The notes beneath the pieces are model-generated. The model did no database searches and was not told the origin of the DNA. It was given only the letters and a program-made list of their open reading frames with translations. 64,000 nt of DNA from Aureimonas ureilytica DSM 18598 = NBRC 106430 (GTDB taxonomy: Bacteria > Pseudomonadota > Alphaproteobacteria > Rhizobiales > Rhizobiaceae): NCBI RefSeq assembly GCF_000382705.1, contig NZ_ARQE01000001.1, forward strand, positions 291,551 to 355,550, written 5' to 3'. Positions within the stretch are counted from its first letter, which is position 1. Every line of letters starts with the position of its first letter. This document shows positions 48,492 through 56,610 of this stretch, piece by piece. A program made the position numbers and the translations under genes.

Positions 48492-48815
48492 TCAAGCCCC
48501 GGCGAGCGGGCGCGCCGCCTTTTCCTGAAGCCCGGTCTGCGCCGTGCGGCGCTGCAGCTCGTCCATCACGGAGGCGAGCGGAAGCCCACGCAGGTGGAGC
48601 ACCACGAGGAGATGGTAGAGAAGGTCGGCCGCTTCGCCGGTCAGCGCCGCGTCGTCCTCGCTGATCGCCGCGATCACGGTTTCCACGCCCTCCTCGCCGA
48701 GCTTCTGCGCAGCTTTCGGCAGGCCGCGCGCGGCGAGCTTGGCGGTGTAGGAAGTGGGGTCGTCCGAGCGGGCGCGCGCGGCGACGATGGTTTCGAGCTC
48801 GGCAAGCGTGAACAT
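48492..48815 (-). CDS. hisE: Phosphoribosyl-ATP pyrophosphatase
   Basis: A 107-residue all-alpha enzyme that hydrolyses phosphoribosyl-ATP to phosphoribosyl-AMP in histidine synthesis. The core shows [26 protein letters not shown] and [13 protein letters not shown], the metal-binding acidic MazG-like motif. The ATG at 48815 is preferred over an upstream TTG. It is followed without a gap by coaA and preceded by hisF. hisI, the next step, is not in the window. Confidence 0.94.
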   Translation of the reverse strand: MFTLAELETIVAARARSDDPTSYTAKLAARGLPKAAQKLGEEGVETVIAAISEDDAALTGEAADLLYHLLVVLHLRGLPLASVMDELQRRTAQTGLQEKAARPLAGA

Positions 48816-48883
48816 CGTCAATCAGATCCGGGCAGGGGGTTCGGTCCGGCGGCGGATCGCTTGGGGCGGTCCGCCGGGCGGGG

Positions 48884-49687
48884 TCAGGAAGCGCGCCGCG
48901 CGGCCGGGGCCGCGTCGAGACGCATGGGAATGCCGGCCTTGGCCATGTGATCCTTGGCTTGCGCGATCGTATAGGTCCCGAAGTGGAAAATCGAGGCCGC
49001 GAGCACCGCCGCCGCGCCGCCCTGCAACACGCCGGCGGCCAGATGATCGAGCGAGCCGACGCCCCCCGAGGCGATTACCGGCACGGACACGGCGTCCGAC
49101 ACGGCGCGCGTCAGCTCGATGTCGAAGCCCGCCTTGGTGCCGTCACGGTCCATGGAGGTGAGAAGGATTTCGCCCGCGCCCAGCGCCACGACGCGCCGCG
49201 CGAACTCCACCGCGTCGATGCCCGTCGGCGTGCGCCCGCCATGGGTGAAGATTTCCCAGCGCGATACGTCTTCGGGGCTGGACACACGCTTCGCGTCGAT
49301 CGCGACGACAATGCACTGGTTGCCGAACTTGTCGGCGGCCTCGGCGACGAATTCCGGCCGCTTCACCGCCGCCGTGTTGATCGAGACCTTGTCGGCCCCG
49401 GCGAGCAGCAGCTTGCGGATGTCGGCGACCTCGCGCACGCCCCCGCCCACCGTCACCGGCATGAAGCAGGCTTCCGCCGTGCGGGCGACGACGTCGAAGA
49501 TCGTCTCGCGATTGTCGGAAGAGGCCGTGATGTCGAGAAAGCAAAGCTCGTCCGCCCCGGCCGCATCGTAGCGCCGCGCCGCTTCCACCGGGTCGCCGGC
49601 ATCCACCAGCCCCTCGAAATTGACGCCCTTGACCACCCGGCCGTCCTTGACGTCGAGACAGGGAATGATGCGAGCCTTCAGCGTCAT
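48884..49687 (-). CDS. hisF: Imidazole glycerol phosphate synthase, cyclase subunit
   Basis: A 267-residue TIM-barrel enzyme. [18 protein letters not shown] near residue 6 carries catalytic Asp11-type chemistry, and [24 protein letters not shown] and [15 protein letters not shown] are family blocks. With HisH it makes imidazole glycerol phosphate and AICAR. ATG at 49687. It lies downstream of hisA in the leftward series, with the DUF4142 gene transcribed oppositely in between. Confidence 0.96.
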   Translation of the reverse strand: MTLKARIIPCLDVKDGRVVKGVNFEGLVDAGDPVEAARRYDAAGADELCFLDITASSDNRETIFDVVARTAEACFMPVTVGGGVREVADIRKLLLAGADKVSINTAAVKRPEFVAEAADKFGNQCIVVAIDAKRVSSPEDVSRWEIFTHGGRTPTGIDAVEFARRVVALGAGEILLTSMDRDGTKAGFDIELTRAVSDAVSVPVIASGGVGSLDHLAAGVLQGGAAAVLAASIFHFGTYTIAQAKDHMAKAGIPMRLDAAPAARRAS

Positions 49688-49803
49688 CGCGCGAACCTTA
49701 TCCGGGCAACCGGGAATGGGGCGACATCTCGTCCCCGTCGCCGGTGCTTATCGCCGGGTCGGGGCGAAGGCGCAAGCGCGGCCGAAGCCTTGCCCCCCGC
49801 TCC

Positions 49804-49819
49804 TGTCTCACGTGAAACA
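49804..49819. promoter_or_regulatory. parS: parS site (15 of 16)
   Basis: TGTCTCACGTGAAACA matches the parS consensus at 15 of 16 positions. It is intergenic, between hisF and the DUF4142 gene, about 32 kb to the right of the oriC candidate. Its location and strong match support a second ParB loading point. Confidence 0.85.
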
Positions 49820-49929
49820 GCGTGTCTGGCTTAACAAAAGCTGAAAGCTCTTTCGGAACGGGGCCGGAAACGGTCCGTTTGCTCCTCGAACGCCGGCGCG
49901 GCGCCGGTTCTGAGATTTCGAGGATTTCC

Positions 49930-50472
49930 ATGAAGAAGATCATTGCTTTGGCGGCCCTGTCCACCCTGCTCGCCATGCCCGTCGCGGTGCAGGCCCAGCA
50001 GGCCGTGACGCCCGCCGCCGGCTCGCCGACCAAGATGAAGGCGGCGACCACGCAGGACGAATTCGTGCCCATGGCCGTCTCGTCCAACATGTACGAGATC
50101 GAATCGAGCCGCATGGCGCTGGAGAAGTCGCAGAGCGCCGAGGTGAAGCGCTTCGCCCAGCACATGATCGACGACCACACCAAGGCCACGGCCGAGCTGA
50201 AGGCCGCGCTGGCCTCCGGCCCGAAGACGGCGATGCCCGAGCGCCTCGACCCCAAGCACGAGCGGATGCTCGAAGAGCTGCGCGCCGCCTCCGGCACCCA
50301 GTTCAACGCGCTCTACATCCAGCAGCAGGGCGCCGCGCACGAGGAATCGATCGGTCTGTTCCAGGGCTATGCCGAGAACGGCGAGGCGGGTCCGGTGAAG
50401 GATTTCGCGGCCAAGACGCTGCCGACCCTCGAAATGCACCGCGACATGCTCGCCAAGGTCAAGGCGTCCTGA
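49930..50472 (+). CDS. DUF4142 exported protein
   Basis: A 180-residue exported helical protein. A signal peptide covers about 1-22 (MKKIIALAALSTLLAMPVAVQA), and the mature part matches the ferritin-like DUF4142 family (EIESSRMALEKSQSAEVKRFAQHMIDDHTKAT with conserved Glu and His). Function is unknown; related proteins are periplasmic, sometimes stress-induced. It has its own promoter region and terminator, and is convergent with hisA, so it splits the his operon between hisF and hisA on the opposite strand. Confidence 0.9.
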   Translation: MKKIIALAALSTLLAMPVAVQAQQAVTPAAGSPTKMKAATTQDEFVPMAVSSNMYEIESSRMALEKSQSAEVKRFAQHMIDDHTKATAELKAALASGPKTAMPERLDPKHERMLEELRAASGTQFNALYIQQQGAAHEESIGLFQGYAENGEAGPVKDFAAKTLPTLEMHRDMLAKVKAS

Positions 50473-50493
50473 GCGAGCGGCCCTAGGCGATAG

Positions 50494-50529
50494 AAAAAAG
50501 GCAGGCGCTCGCGGGGGCGCCTGCCTTTT
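50494..50529. terminator. Bidirectional terminator (DUF4142 / hisA)
   Basis: A perfect 9-bp stem GGCAGGCGC / GCGCCTGCC (50500-50508 with 50517-50525) is preceded by six As (50494-50499) and followed by TTTT (50526-50529), so it can end transcripts from both directions. If it stops the hisA transcript, hisF-hisE-coaA need their own promoter. Confidence 0.85.
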
Positions 50530-50554
50530 CGCATTCGAACTCCGGCGAGTCCCG

Positions 50555-51292
50555 TCAGGCCCGGGCCAGCCGCGCCAGCGCTTCAGTGGGGTCGATGCGC
50601 CCGTCATAGAGCGCGCGGCCGCTGATCGCGCCTTCCAGGATCGCGGCGTCAGGGCCGGCCAGACGCTCGATATCCTCCATCGAGGCGAGGCCCCCGGAGG
50701 CGATCACCGGAATGCCGACGGCGCGGGCGAGCTCGATGGTCGAATCCCAGTTGATGCCGGCGAGAATGCCGTCGCGGTCGATATCGGTGTAGATGATCGC
50801 GGACACGCCGACATCCTCGAAGCGGCGGGCGAGGTCGATGGCCGTCAGCGTCGAGGATTCCGCCCAGCCTTCCACCGCGACATAGCCGCCCTTGGCGTCG
50901 ATGCCGACCGCGACGCGCCCCGGAAAGCGCTGCGCGGCTTCGCGCACCAGATCGGGATCGCGCACCGCGACCGTGCCGAGGATGACGCGCGACAGGCCCT
51001 TGTCCAGCCAGCGCTCGATATCCTCCATCCGCCGGATGCCGCCGCCGAGCTGCACCTTCATGTCGGTGCCGACCGCACCGAGGATCGCGTCCACCGCGCC
51101 GGCATTCACCGCGCGCCCCTCGAAGGCGCCGTTGAGATCGACGACGTGAAGATGCGTGAAGCCCTGCGCGCGAAACGCCTCGGCCTGATCCGCCGGATCG
51201 GCGTTGTAGACCGTCGCCTCCTCCATCAGCCCGAGCTTCAGGCGCACGCATTCGCCATCCTTCAGGTCGATGGCGGGAAAGAGAATGGGCAT
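50555..51292 (-). CDS. hisA: Phosphoribosylformimino-5-aminoimidazole carboxamide ribotide isomerase
   Basis: A 245-residue TIM barrel. [15 protein letters not shown] holds the catalytic Asp8, and [27 protein letters not shown] and IYTDIDRDG are typical blocks. It isomerises the fourth histidine intermediate. The start overlaps the hisH stop (TGATG), so the two are translationally coupled. Confidence 0.96.
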   Translation of the reverse strand: MPILFPAIDLKDGECVRLKLGLMEEATVYNADPADQAEAFRAQGFTHLHVVDLNGAFEGRAVNAGAVDAILGAVGTDMKVQLGGGIRRMEDIERWLDKGLSRVILGTVAVRDPDLVREAAQRFPGRVAVGIDAKGGYVAVEGWAESSTLTAIDLARRFEDVGVSAIIYTDIDRDGILAGINWDSTIELARAVGIPVIASGGLASMEDIERLAGPDAAILEGAISGRALYDGRIDPTEALARLARA

Positions 51293-51945
51293 CAGGGCTT
51301 CCACTTCAGGAAGTTGGCGATGAGGGCGAGACCGAGCGTCTGGCTCTTTTCGGGGTGGAACTGCGTGCCGACCTTGTTGCCATTAGCGACGATCGCCGTG
51401 ACCGGGCCGCCATAGTCGACGGTCGCGATCACCTGGGCCTCGTCGCGCGGCACGAGGTGGTAGGAATGGACGAAATAGGCGTGCAAGCCGCCTTCGCCGG
51501 TCGGAATGCCCTCGAGGATCGGATGGGCGTGGCGCAGCTCGATCGTGTTCCAGCCGATCTGCGGCACTTTCAAGCTGGCATCGCTCGGCACGATCGGCTC
51601 GACATCCCCGGAAATCCAGCCGAAGCCTTCTGTGATCGTCTTTTCCAGCCCGCGCTCGGCCATGAGCTGCATGCCGACGCAGATGCCCAGGAACGGCCGC
51701 CCTTGCGTGTCCACGGCGTGGCGCAGCGCCTCTTCCATGCCCGGCACCGCGCGCAGGCCCGCCCGGCAATCGGCATAGGCGCCGACGCCCGGCAGAACCA
51801 CGCGGTCGGCCCCGCGCACCACCTCCGGGTCATCCGTCAGGCGAATGTCCATGTCGAGACCGGCCTCGAGGGCGGCGCGCTCGAAGGCCTTGGTGGCTGA
51901 GCGCAGATTGCCCGAGCCATAGTCGATGATCGCAAGTGTCGGCAT
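51292..51945 (-). CDS. hisH: Imidazole glycerol phosphate synthase, glutaminase subunit
   Basis: A 217-residue class I amidotransferase that supplies ammonia to HisF. The catalytic Cys is in [11 protein letters not shown] and the His-Glu pair in TQFHPEKSQ; the N-terminus [13 protein letters not shown] is standard. The start overlaps the DUF2628 stop codon by one base (TGATG), and its own stop overlaps the hisA start, so DUF2628-hisH-hisA form a tightly coupled run. Confidence 0.96.
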   Translation of the reverse strand: MPTLAIIDYGSGNLRSATKAFERAALEAGLDMDIRLTDDPEVVRGADRVVLPGVGAYADCRAGLRAVPGMEEALRHAVDTQGRPFLGICVGMQLMAERGLEKTITEGFGWISGDVEPIVPSDASLKVPQIGWNTIELRHAHPILEGIPTGEGGLHAYFVHSYHLVPRDEAQVIATVDYGGPVTAIVANGNKVGTQFHPEKSQTLGLALIANFLKWKP

Positions 51946-52556
51946 CAGCTCTTGTCCGAAAGGGGGGAGGGGGCTGGCCCGAAGGGGCGGCTCTCGTCGG
52001 AAGTCAGGGGCGCGGCAGGGGAAAGACCGTGGGTTCGAATCCCATCCTCTCCGCCAGCCGCCATGCGCGCATAATAGCGGATTTCGGCCTCGGCCCGGTC
52101 GCTCGCCATCAGGGCCGCCGTCTCGCGCCAGCCCTGCCGCCGAAGCTTCCAGGCCTTGAGGCTCGGGCCTTCCAGCGCCACGAGAAGCCCGATCAGAAGC
52201 GGCAGCACGGCGGCGGCCAAGCCGAAGCCCGTCGCGCCCGCCTGCCAGCCGATCAGGACCTCCAGCGCGAAGACGGCGATGGCGGCGAGAAACAGGCGCT
52301 GCCACAGAAGCCAGATCACGGGAACCACGAAGGCGACGAGCGAAAACCCATCACGCAGAAACAGCGCCTTCTCGCTGGCCGCAAAGCCCGTTCGACCCTC
52401 CGGCCGGATCGGCTCCGCCGGGGCGTTCGCGCCGTCGGCCTCGACCGCGTCCGCCGCCTCGCCGGCCCGCGCGATCCCGCGCCCGTCCTCCACCGACGCG
52501 TCGTCCCACTCGCTCTCGGCCGGGGCCGGCGGCTCGAAGACGCGAAACCGCTTCAT
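51945..52556 (-). CDS. DUF2628-like membrane protein with C-terminal extension over tRNA-derived sequence
   Basis: A 203-residue protein. A long acidic N-terminal segment precedes a two-to-three helix hydrophobic region ([24 protein letters not shown] and following), the DUF2628 pattern seen between hisB and hisH in rhizobia. The last 35 or so residues, beginning near [10 protein letters not shown], are encoded antisense to a tRNA-Ser 3-prime fragment; this peptide is a known signature of antisense tRNA reading. The stop overlaps the hisH start, so the extension may be real or a relic. Function unknown. Confidence 0.75.
   Translation of the reverse strand: MKRFRVFEPPAPAESEWDDASVEDGRGIARAGEAADAVEADGANAPAEPIRPEGRTGFAASEKALFLRDGFSLVAFVVPVIWLLWQRLFLAAIAVFALEVLIGWQAGATGFGLAAAVLPLLIGLLVALEGPSLKAWKLRRQGWRETAALMASDRAEAEIRYYARMAAGGEDGIRTHGLSPAAPLTSDESRPFGPAPSPLSDKS
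51966..52056 (+). pseudogene. tRNA-Ser-like remnant (3' end intact)
   Basis: 52029-52056 reads as a complete tRNA-Ser T arm (GTGGG-TTCGAAT-CCCAT), the acceptor strand CCTCTCC, discriminator G and an encoded CCA. GGAGGGG at 51966-51972 can pair with that acceptor strand (one G-U), giving 91 nt, the size of a tRNA-Ser. No anticodon arm or D arm is recognisable, so it is a decayed or partial gene, not a functional tRNA. It lies antisense to the end of the DUF2628 gene. Confidence 0.75.
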
Positions 52557-52569
52557 GTCAGCCGGTCCG

Positions 52570-53178
52570 TCATGCGAGGACGCCCTTGGTGGAGGGCACG
52601 AGATCGGCCTGTCGCGGGTCGATCTGCAAGGCATCGCCCAGCACCCGCGCCACCGCCTTGAAGCAGGTCTCGGCGATGTGGTGCGAGTTCTCGCCGTAGA
52701 GCGTCTCGATGTGCAGCGTCAGTCCGGCGTTCATGGCGAAGGCCTGGAAGAACTCGCGCACGAGCTGCGTGTCGAACGTGCCGATCTTCTCGGTCGGAAA
52801 GCGCGTGCGAAACACCAGAAACGGCCGGCCCGACACGTCCACCGCCGCGCGCGTCAGGGTCTCGTCCATCGCCAGATCCAGCGAGGCATAGCGCCGGATG
52901 CCGCGCCGCTCGCCCATCGCCTGCCGGATCGCCTGACCCAGCGCAATGCCGACATCCTCCACCGTGTGATGGTCGTCCACATGCAGATCGCCCTTGGCCT
53001 CGACCCGGATGTCCATGAGCGAATGGCGCGCCAGATGGTCCAACATATGGTCGAAGAAGCCGACGCCCGTGGAGGTCGTCGCCCGGCCCTGGCCGTCGAG
53101 ATCCACATGAACGCGGATCTGCGTCTCCTTCGTCGCCCGATCCACCGCCCCGTCGCGCCGACCCGCCGTCACGCCCAT
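52570..53178 (-). CDS. hisB: Imidazoleglycerol-phosphate dehydratase
   Basis: A 202-residue manganese enzyme dehydrating imidazoleglycerol phosphate. The twin metal-binding histidine motifs are [14 protein letters not shown] and [14 protein letters not shown] in the first half, then the repeat [14 protein letters not shown]. It is the single-domain alphaproteobacterial form without a phosphatase fusion. The ATG at 53178 follows the hairpin-rich gap. It starts the leftward hisB-DUF2628-hisH-hisA run. Confidence 0.96.
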   Translation of the reverse strand: MGVTAGRRDGAVDRATKETQIRVHVDLDGQGRATTSTGVGFFDHMLDHLARHSLMDIRVEAKGDLHVDDHHTVEDVGIALGQAIRQAMGERRGIRRYASLDLAMDETLTRAAVDVSGRPFLVFRTRFPTEKIGTFDTQLVREFFQAFAMNAGLTLHIETLYGENSHHIAETCFKAVARVLGDALQIDPRQADLVPSTKGVLA

Positions 53179-53264
53179 GATCCTGCCCCTTCGTCTTCCA
53201 CTCCCGGGCTTCCTACAGGGGCCGAGGCCCGTGTGCCAAGGGGCGTGATGGTGGATGGGCGAGG

Positions 53265-53448
53265 GCAGGGGCGCTGCCCCTGCACCCCGGCAGGGGAAAT
53301 GATTTCCCCTGCACCCCTCCACTCTCTTGGCGCATGTGTCCGAGATTGGGCGGGGCCGCTGGCCCCGCCCAATCTCGGAAAGAAGGTCCCAAAAGAAAGG
53401 AAGGGTTCGGGAAGCCCTTCCCGAGCGGGGCCCGGGGCGGCAGCCCCG
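53265..53448. repeat. Cluster of five GC-rich hairpins between hisB and hslV
   Basis: Five palindromes lie within 185 bp: 53265-53283 (8-bp stem), 53290-53312 (11-bp perfect stem, one-base loop), 53339-53379 (19-bp perfect stem, 3-nt loop), 53407-53424 (8-bp stem) and 53433-53448 (6-bp stem). They sit in the 357-bp divergent gap, where both hisB and hslV promoters should be. The array resembles repetitive extragenic palindrome clusters; no copy elsewhere in the window was noticed. Confidence 0.85.
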
Positions 53449-53535
53449 CCTTCGACATCCGCCATCGCCCCCTTGGCGCGCGGGCCCTCGGCCACCCATA
53501 TGGGGCCGTGAGTTCGAGACAAAGGGCATGAGACC

Positions 53536-54099
53536 ATGATGGAGCGGCACGATCCCGCGCAGATGTATTCCACGACGATCGTGACCGTTCGCAAGAACGG
53601 CAAGGTCGTGGTGGCGGGCGACGGGCAGGTTTCGCTGGGCAACACGGTGATGAAGGGCAACGCGAAGAAGGTGCGCCGGCTCGGCAAGAACGGGCAGGTG
53701 ATCGCGGGCTTCGCGGGCGCGACGGCGGACGCCTTCACGCTCTTGGAGCGGCTGGAGGCCAAGCTGGAGCAGTATCCGGACCAGCTGACGCGCGCCTGCG
53801 TGGAACTGGCGAAGGACTGGCGCACGGATCGTTATCTGCGCCGGCTGGAGGCGATGATGATCGTCGCCGACAAAAGCGTGACGCTGACGCTGACCGGCAA
53901 TGGCGACGTGTTGGAGCCGGAGAATGGCGTGATGGCGATCGGCTCGGGCGGCAATTATGCGCTGGCGGCGGCGCGCGCGCTGGCCGACACGGATTTCGGC
54001 GCGGAGGAGATCGCGCGCCGCGCGATGAAGATCGCGGGCGAAATCTGCATCTACACCAACGGCAACGTGGTGCTGGAAAGCCTCGACGCGGACGCGTGA
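53536..54099 (+). CDS. hslV: HslV, protease subunit of HslUV
   Basis: A 187-residue Ntn-type threonine protease. The mature N-terminal threonine is in the [20 protein letters not shown] segment, so a propeptide of about 12 residues must be removed. [18 protein letters not shown] and [17 protein letters not shown] are family blocks. Start ATG at 53536 or the next codon. It lies alone here, 13 kb from hslU, with an inverted hairpin following the stop. Confidence 0.95.
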   Translation: MMERHDPAQMYSTTIVTVRKNGKVVVAGDGQVSLGNTVMKGNAKKVRRLGKNGQVIAGFAGATADAFTLLERLEAKLEQYPDQLTRACVELAKDWRTDRYLRRLEAMMIVADKSVTLTLTGNGDVLEPENGVMAIGSGGNYALAAARALADTDFGAEEIARRAMKIAGEICIYTNGNVVLESLDADA

Positions 54100-54105
54100 G
54101 ACGAG

Positions 54106-54139
54106 CGGCGGGGCCGAGGCGTTGCGCCCGGCCCCGCCG
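54106..54139. terminator. GC-rich hairpin after hslV
   Basis: An 11-bp perfect stem CGGCGGGGCCG / CGGCCCCGCCG (54106-54116 with 54129-54139) lies between the convergent hslV and CsbD-like genes. It lacks a T run on either side, so termination may depend on Rho. Confidence 0.45.
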
Positions 54140-54161
54140 GCTTCGAGATGACGCCCAGCTC

Positions 54162-54491
54162 TTAGTCGCGGTCGCGCGCGATGAGGCCGAGAACGAAGCC
54201 GATCAGGCCGGCGACCAGCAGGGCGGAGAGCGGGTTCTGATGAACCTTGTGGCGAACGACCTTGCTGCCGCGTTCGGCATAGGCGCCGGCGTTCTCGTAG
54301 AGGTCGGAAGCGTAGTGCGAGGCATCGCGCAGTGCCTCGCGGCCCTGACCGTAGAGGTCCTGCGCGGCGCCTTCCGCCTGGCGAAGCCGGCCTTCGGCGG
54401 CGTTCTTGTCGGAGCCGAACGCATCCCCGAACGCGCTCTGCAGCTTGCCGCCCAACTCGCGCGCGCTGCCTTCGAAACGATTTTTGTCCAA
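54162..54491 (-). CDS. CsbD-like protein with C-terminal membrane anchor
   Basis: A 109-residue protein. The N-terminal [23 protein letters not shown] pattern is CsbD/YjbJ-like, a small general-stress protein family, and residues about 80-104 form a hydrophobic anchor ([19 protein letters not shown]) with a charged tail like DUF883 proteins. The start is a TTG at 54491, preceded by GGAG, which gives the exact family N-terminus; a GTG at 54527 would add 12 residues. It is convergent with hslV. Confidence 0.8.
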   Translation of the reverse strand: MDKNRFEGSARELGGKLQSAFGDAFGSDKNAAEGRLRQAEGAAQDLYGQGREALRDASHYASDLYENAGAYAERGSKVVRHKVHQNPLSALLVAGLIGFVLGLIARDRD

Positions 54492-54738
54492 CGCTCCGTA
54501 CCCCTTGTGACGAATTCGCGGGTTCACCTGTCGGTCTGAAACTCGTTAGTCGGGCATTGGTTCGCCCGCGCGGCCCGTCTTTTGAAAGATCGTTGGCCTG
54601 CAAGATGGTTGGGCGGGCGCGCATTCGACGCCCTTCCCGCTGTCATCCGCGCACCCTAAGTCGGCCCTGCAATGGCTGGACGGGCGCGTGCCGCTGTCTG
54701 GCCGAAGAAAATGTCTGGCCCGGAGAAGGAGCGCCCCC

Positions 54739-55770
54739 ATGGAGTATCGTCGGTTCGGACAATCGGGCCTGAAAGTGCCCGCTCTCAGCCTGGGAACGGC
54801 GACCTTCGGCGGGTCGAACGAGTTCTTCCAGCGCTGGGGCGCGACGGATGTGGCGGACGCCGCGCGCATGGTCGATCTCTGCCTCGACCATGGCGTCAAC
54901 TTCTTCGACACGGCCGACATCTATTCCGGCGGCGTGTCGGAAGAGGTGCTGGGGCAGGCGCTGAAGGGCAAGCGCGAGCGCGTCCTGATCTCCACCAAGG
55001 CGACGTTCCGCAACGGGGAGGGACCGAACGAGGTCGGCTCCTCGCGCCACCATCTGGTGCGCGCCTGCGAGGCGAGCCTGAAGCGGCTGGAGACCGACCA
55101 TATCGACGTCTATTTCATGCACGGGTTCGACGCCTCGACCCCGGTGGACGAGACGCTGCGCGCGCTGGACGATCTGATCACGGCCGGCAAGATTTCCTAT
55201 ATCGGCGCGTCCAACTTCTCCGGCTGGCACCTGATGAAGTCGCTGGCGACCTCCGAGAAATACGGGCTCGCCCGCTATGTCGCCTATCAGGGCTATTATT
55301 CGTTGATCGGGCGCGACTACGAATGGGAGCTGATGCCGCTCGGGCTCGACCAGGGCGTCGGCCTCATGGTCTGGAGCCCGCTCGGCTGGGGCCGGCTCAC
55401 CGGCAAGATCCGGCGCGGGCAGGAGAACAAGGGCGGGCGCATCGCCTCGGGCGGCGCGGTCGGCGGGCCGCCGGTCTCGGACGAGTATGTCTATGACGTC
55501 GTGGACGCGCTGGACGCGGTGGCGGCCGAGACGGGCAAGAGCGTGTCGCAGGTCGCGCTGAACTGGCTGCTGCAACGGCCGGGCGTGTGCAACATCGTGG
55601 TCGGCGCGCGCAACGAGGAGCAGCTCAAGCAGAATCTCGGCGCGGTCGGCTGGAGCCTTGCGCCCGAGCAGATCGAGCGTCTCGACAAGGCCTCGCATCG
55701 CGAGCCCGTCTATCCCTATTGGCACCAGAAGGATTTCGACGAGCGCAATCCCAAGCCCACGCGCTGGTAG
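54739..55770 (+). CDS. Aldo/keto reductase
   Basis: A 343-residue NADPH-dependent oxidoreductase of the AKR fold. The catalytic tetrad is visible in order: FFDTADIYSGG (Asp and Tyr), ISTKATF (Lys) and FMHGFD (His). The C-terminal segment NIVVGARNEEQLKQNL fits the family. The substrate is unknown. ATG at 54739 has GGAG 9 bases upstream. The SDR gene begins five bases after its stop, so the two are probably one operon. Confidence 0.93.
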   Translation: MEYRRFGQSGLKVPALSLGTATFGGSNEFFQRWGATDVADAARMVDLCLDHGVNFFDTADIYSGGVSEEVLGQALKGKRERVLISTKATFRNGEGPNEVGSSRHHLVRACEASLKRLETDHIDVYFMHGFDASTPVDETLRALDDLITAGKISYIGASNFSGWHLMKSLATSEKYGLARYVAYQGYYSLIGRDYEWELMPLGLDQGVGLMVWSPLGWGRLTGKIRRGQENKGGRIASGGAVGGPPVSDEYVYDVVDALDAVAAETGKSVSQVALNWLLQRPGVCNIVVGARNEEQLKQNLGAVGWSLAPEQIERLDKASHREPVYPYWHQKDFDERNPKPTRW

Positions 55771-55774
55771 GCGC

Positions 55775-56491
55775 ATGAGCGCGAGCGCGTTTCGCCGGGC
55801 CGTCGTCGTCGGCGCGTCGGGGGGCGTCGGCGGCGCTCTGGCGTTTGCGCTGGCCGAAGGGGGATCGGAGGTCGAGGCCTTCTCGCGCTCCGGCCGCGCG
55901 CCGGATCATCCCCTGATCCGGCCGGGGTCCATCGACCTTCTCGACGAAGCCACGATCGCGGCGGCGGCGGCGCGGGTGAAGGCGGGCGGCGCGCCGGACC
56001 TCGTGATCGTCGCGACCGGGCTTCTGCATGGCGAGGGCGTGCAGCCGGAAAAGACCTGGCGGCAGATCGAGCCGGACGCCTTCGCCCACCTCTTCGCTGT
56101 CAACGCGACCGGGCCGGCGCTGGTCGCCAAGCGCATGCTGCCGCTTCTACCGCGCGAGGGGCGGGCGGTCTTCGCCGCGCTCTCGGCCCGCGTCGGCTCG
56201 ATTTCCGACAACCGGCTCGGCGGCTGGGTCGGCTATCGCGCGTCCAAGGCGGCGCTGAACATGATCGTGCGCACGCTGAGCCTGGAGCTGAAGCGCACCC
56301 ACCCTGCCGCGCTCTGCGTGGCGCTGCATCCCGGCACGGTGGAAACCCAACTCAGCGACCCGTTCTCGCGCAACGCCGCGCGCGTGACGCCGCAGGCGGC
56401 GGCCGGCCATCTCCTGCGCGTTCTCGCCACGCTCACGCCGGACGAGAGCGGCGGCTGCTTCGCCTGGGACGGACAGCCGATCCCGGCCTGA
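55775..56491 (+). CDS. Short-chain dehydrogenase/reductase
   Basis: A 238-residue Rossmann oxidoreductase. Cofactor loop VVVGASGGVGGALA is at about residues 10-23, and the catalytic YxxxK is GYRASKAALNM, with Ser in LSARVGSIS. The sequence resembles the C-factor (CsgA-like) branch of SDRs. Substrate unknown. It follows the aldo/keto reductase by five bases and precedes an ATPase gene. Confidence 0.92.
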   Translation: MSASAFRRAVVVGASGGVGGALAFALAEGGSEVEAFSRSGRAPDHPLIRPGSIDLLDEATIAAAAARVKAGGAPDLVIVATGLLHGEGVQPEKTWRQIEPDAFAHLFAVNATGPALVAKRMLPLLPREGRAVFAALSARVGSISDNRLGGWVGYRASKAALNMIVRTLSLELKRTHPAALCVALHPGTVETQLSDPFSRNAARVTPQAAAGHLLRVLATLTPDESGGCFAWDGQPIPA

Positions 56492-56610
56492 CAGGCGCGC
56501 GTCGCGGGCGCGTTCGCTCGCGAGGGGCTTGCCGCTTCCGGATGGCGCTGTTCTTCTGCAAGCCCTTGCAGGGGTGAATGCGGTCCGGGCGCAGGCGCGA
56601 GGAGCCTCCG

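Noticed and set aside
51966-52056. A functional tRNA-Ser, selenocysteine tRNA or allo-tRNA
   Set aside because: Acceptor and T arm fit, but no anticodon stem-loop with a usable 7-base loop and no D arm can be built, so it is called a remnant.
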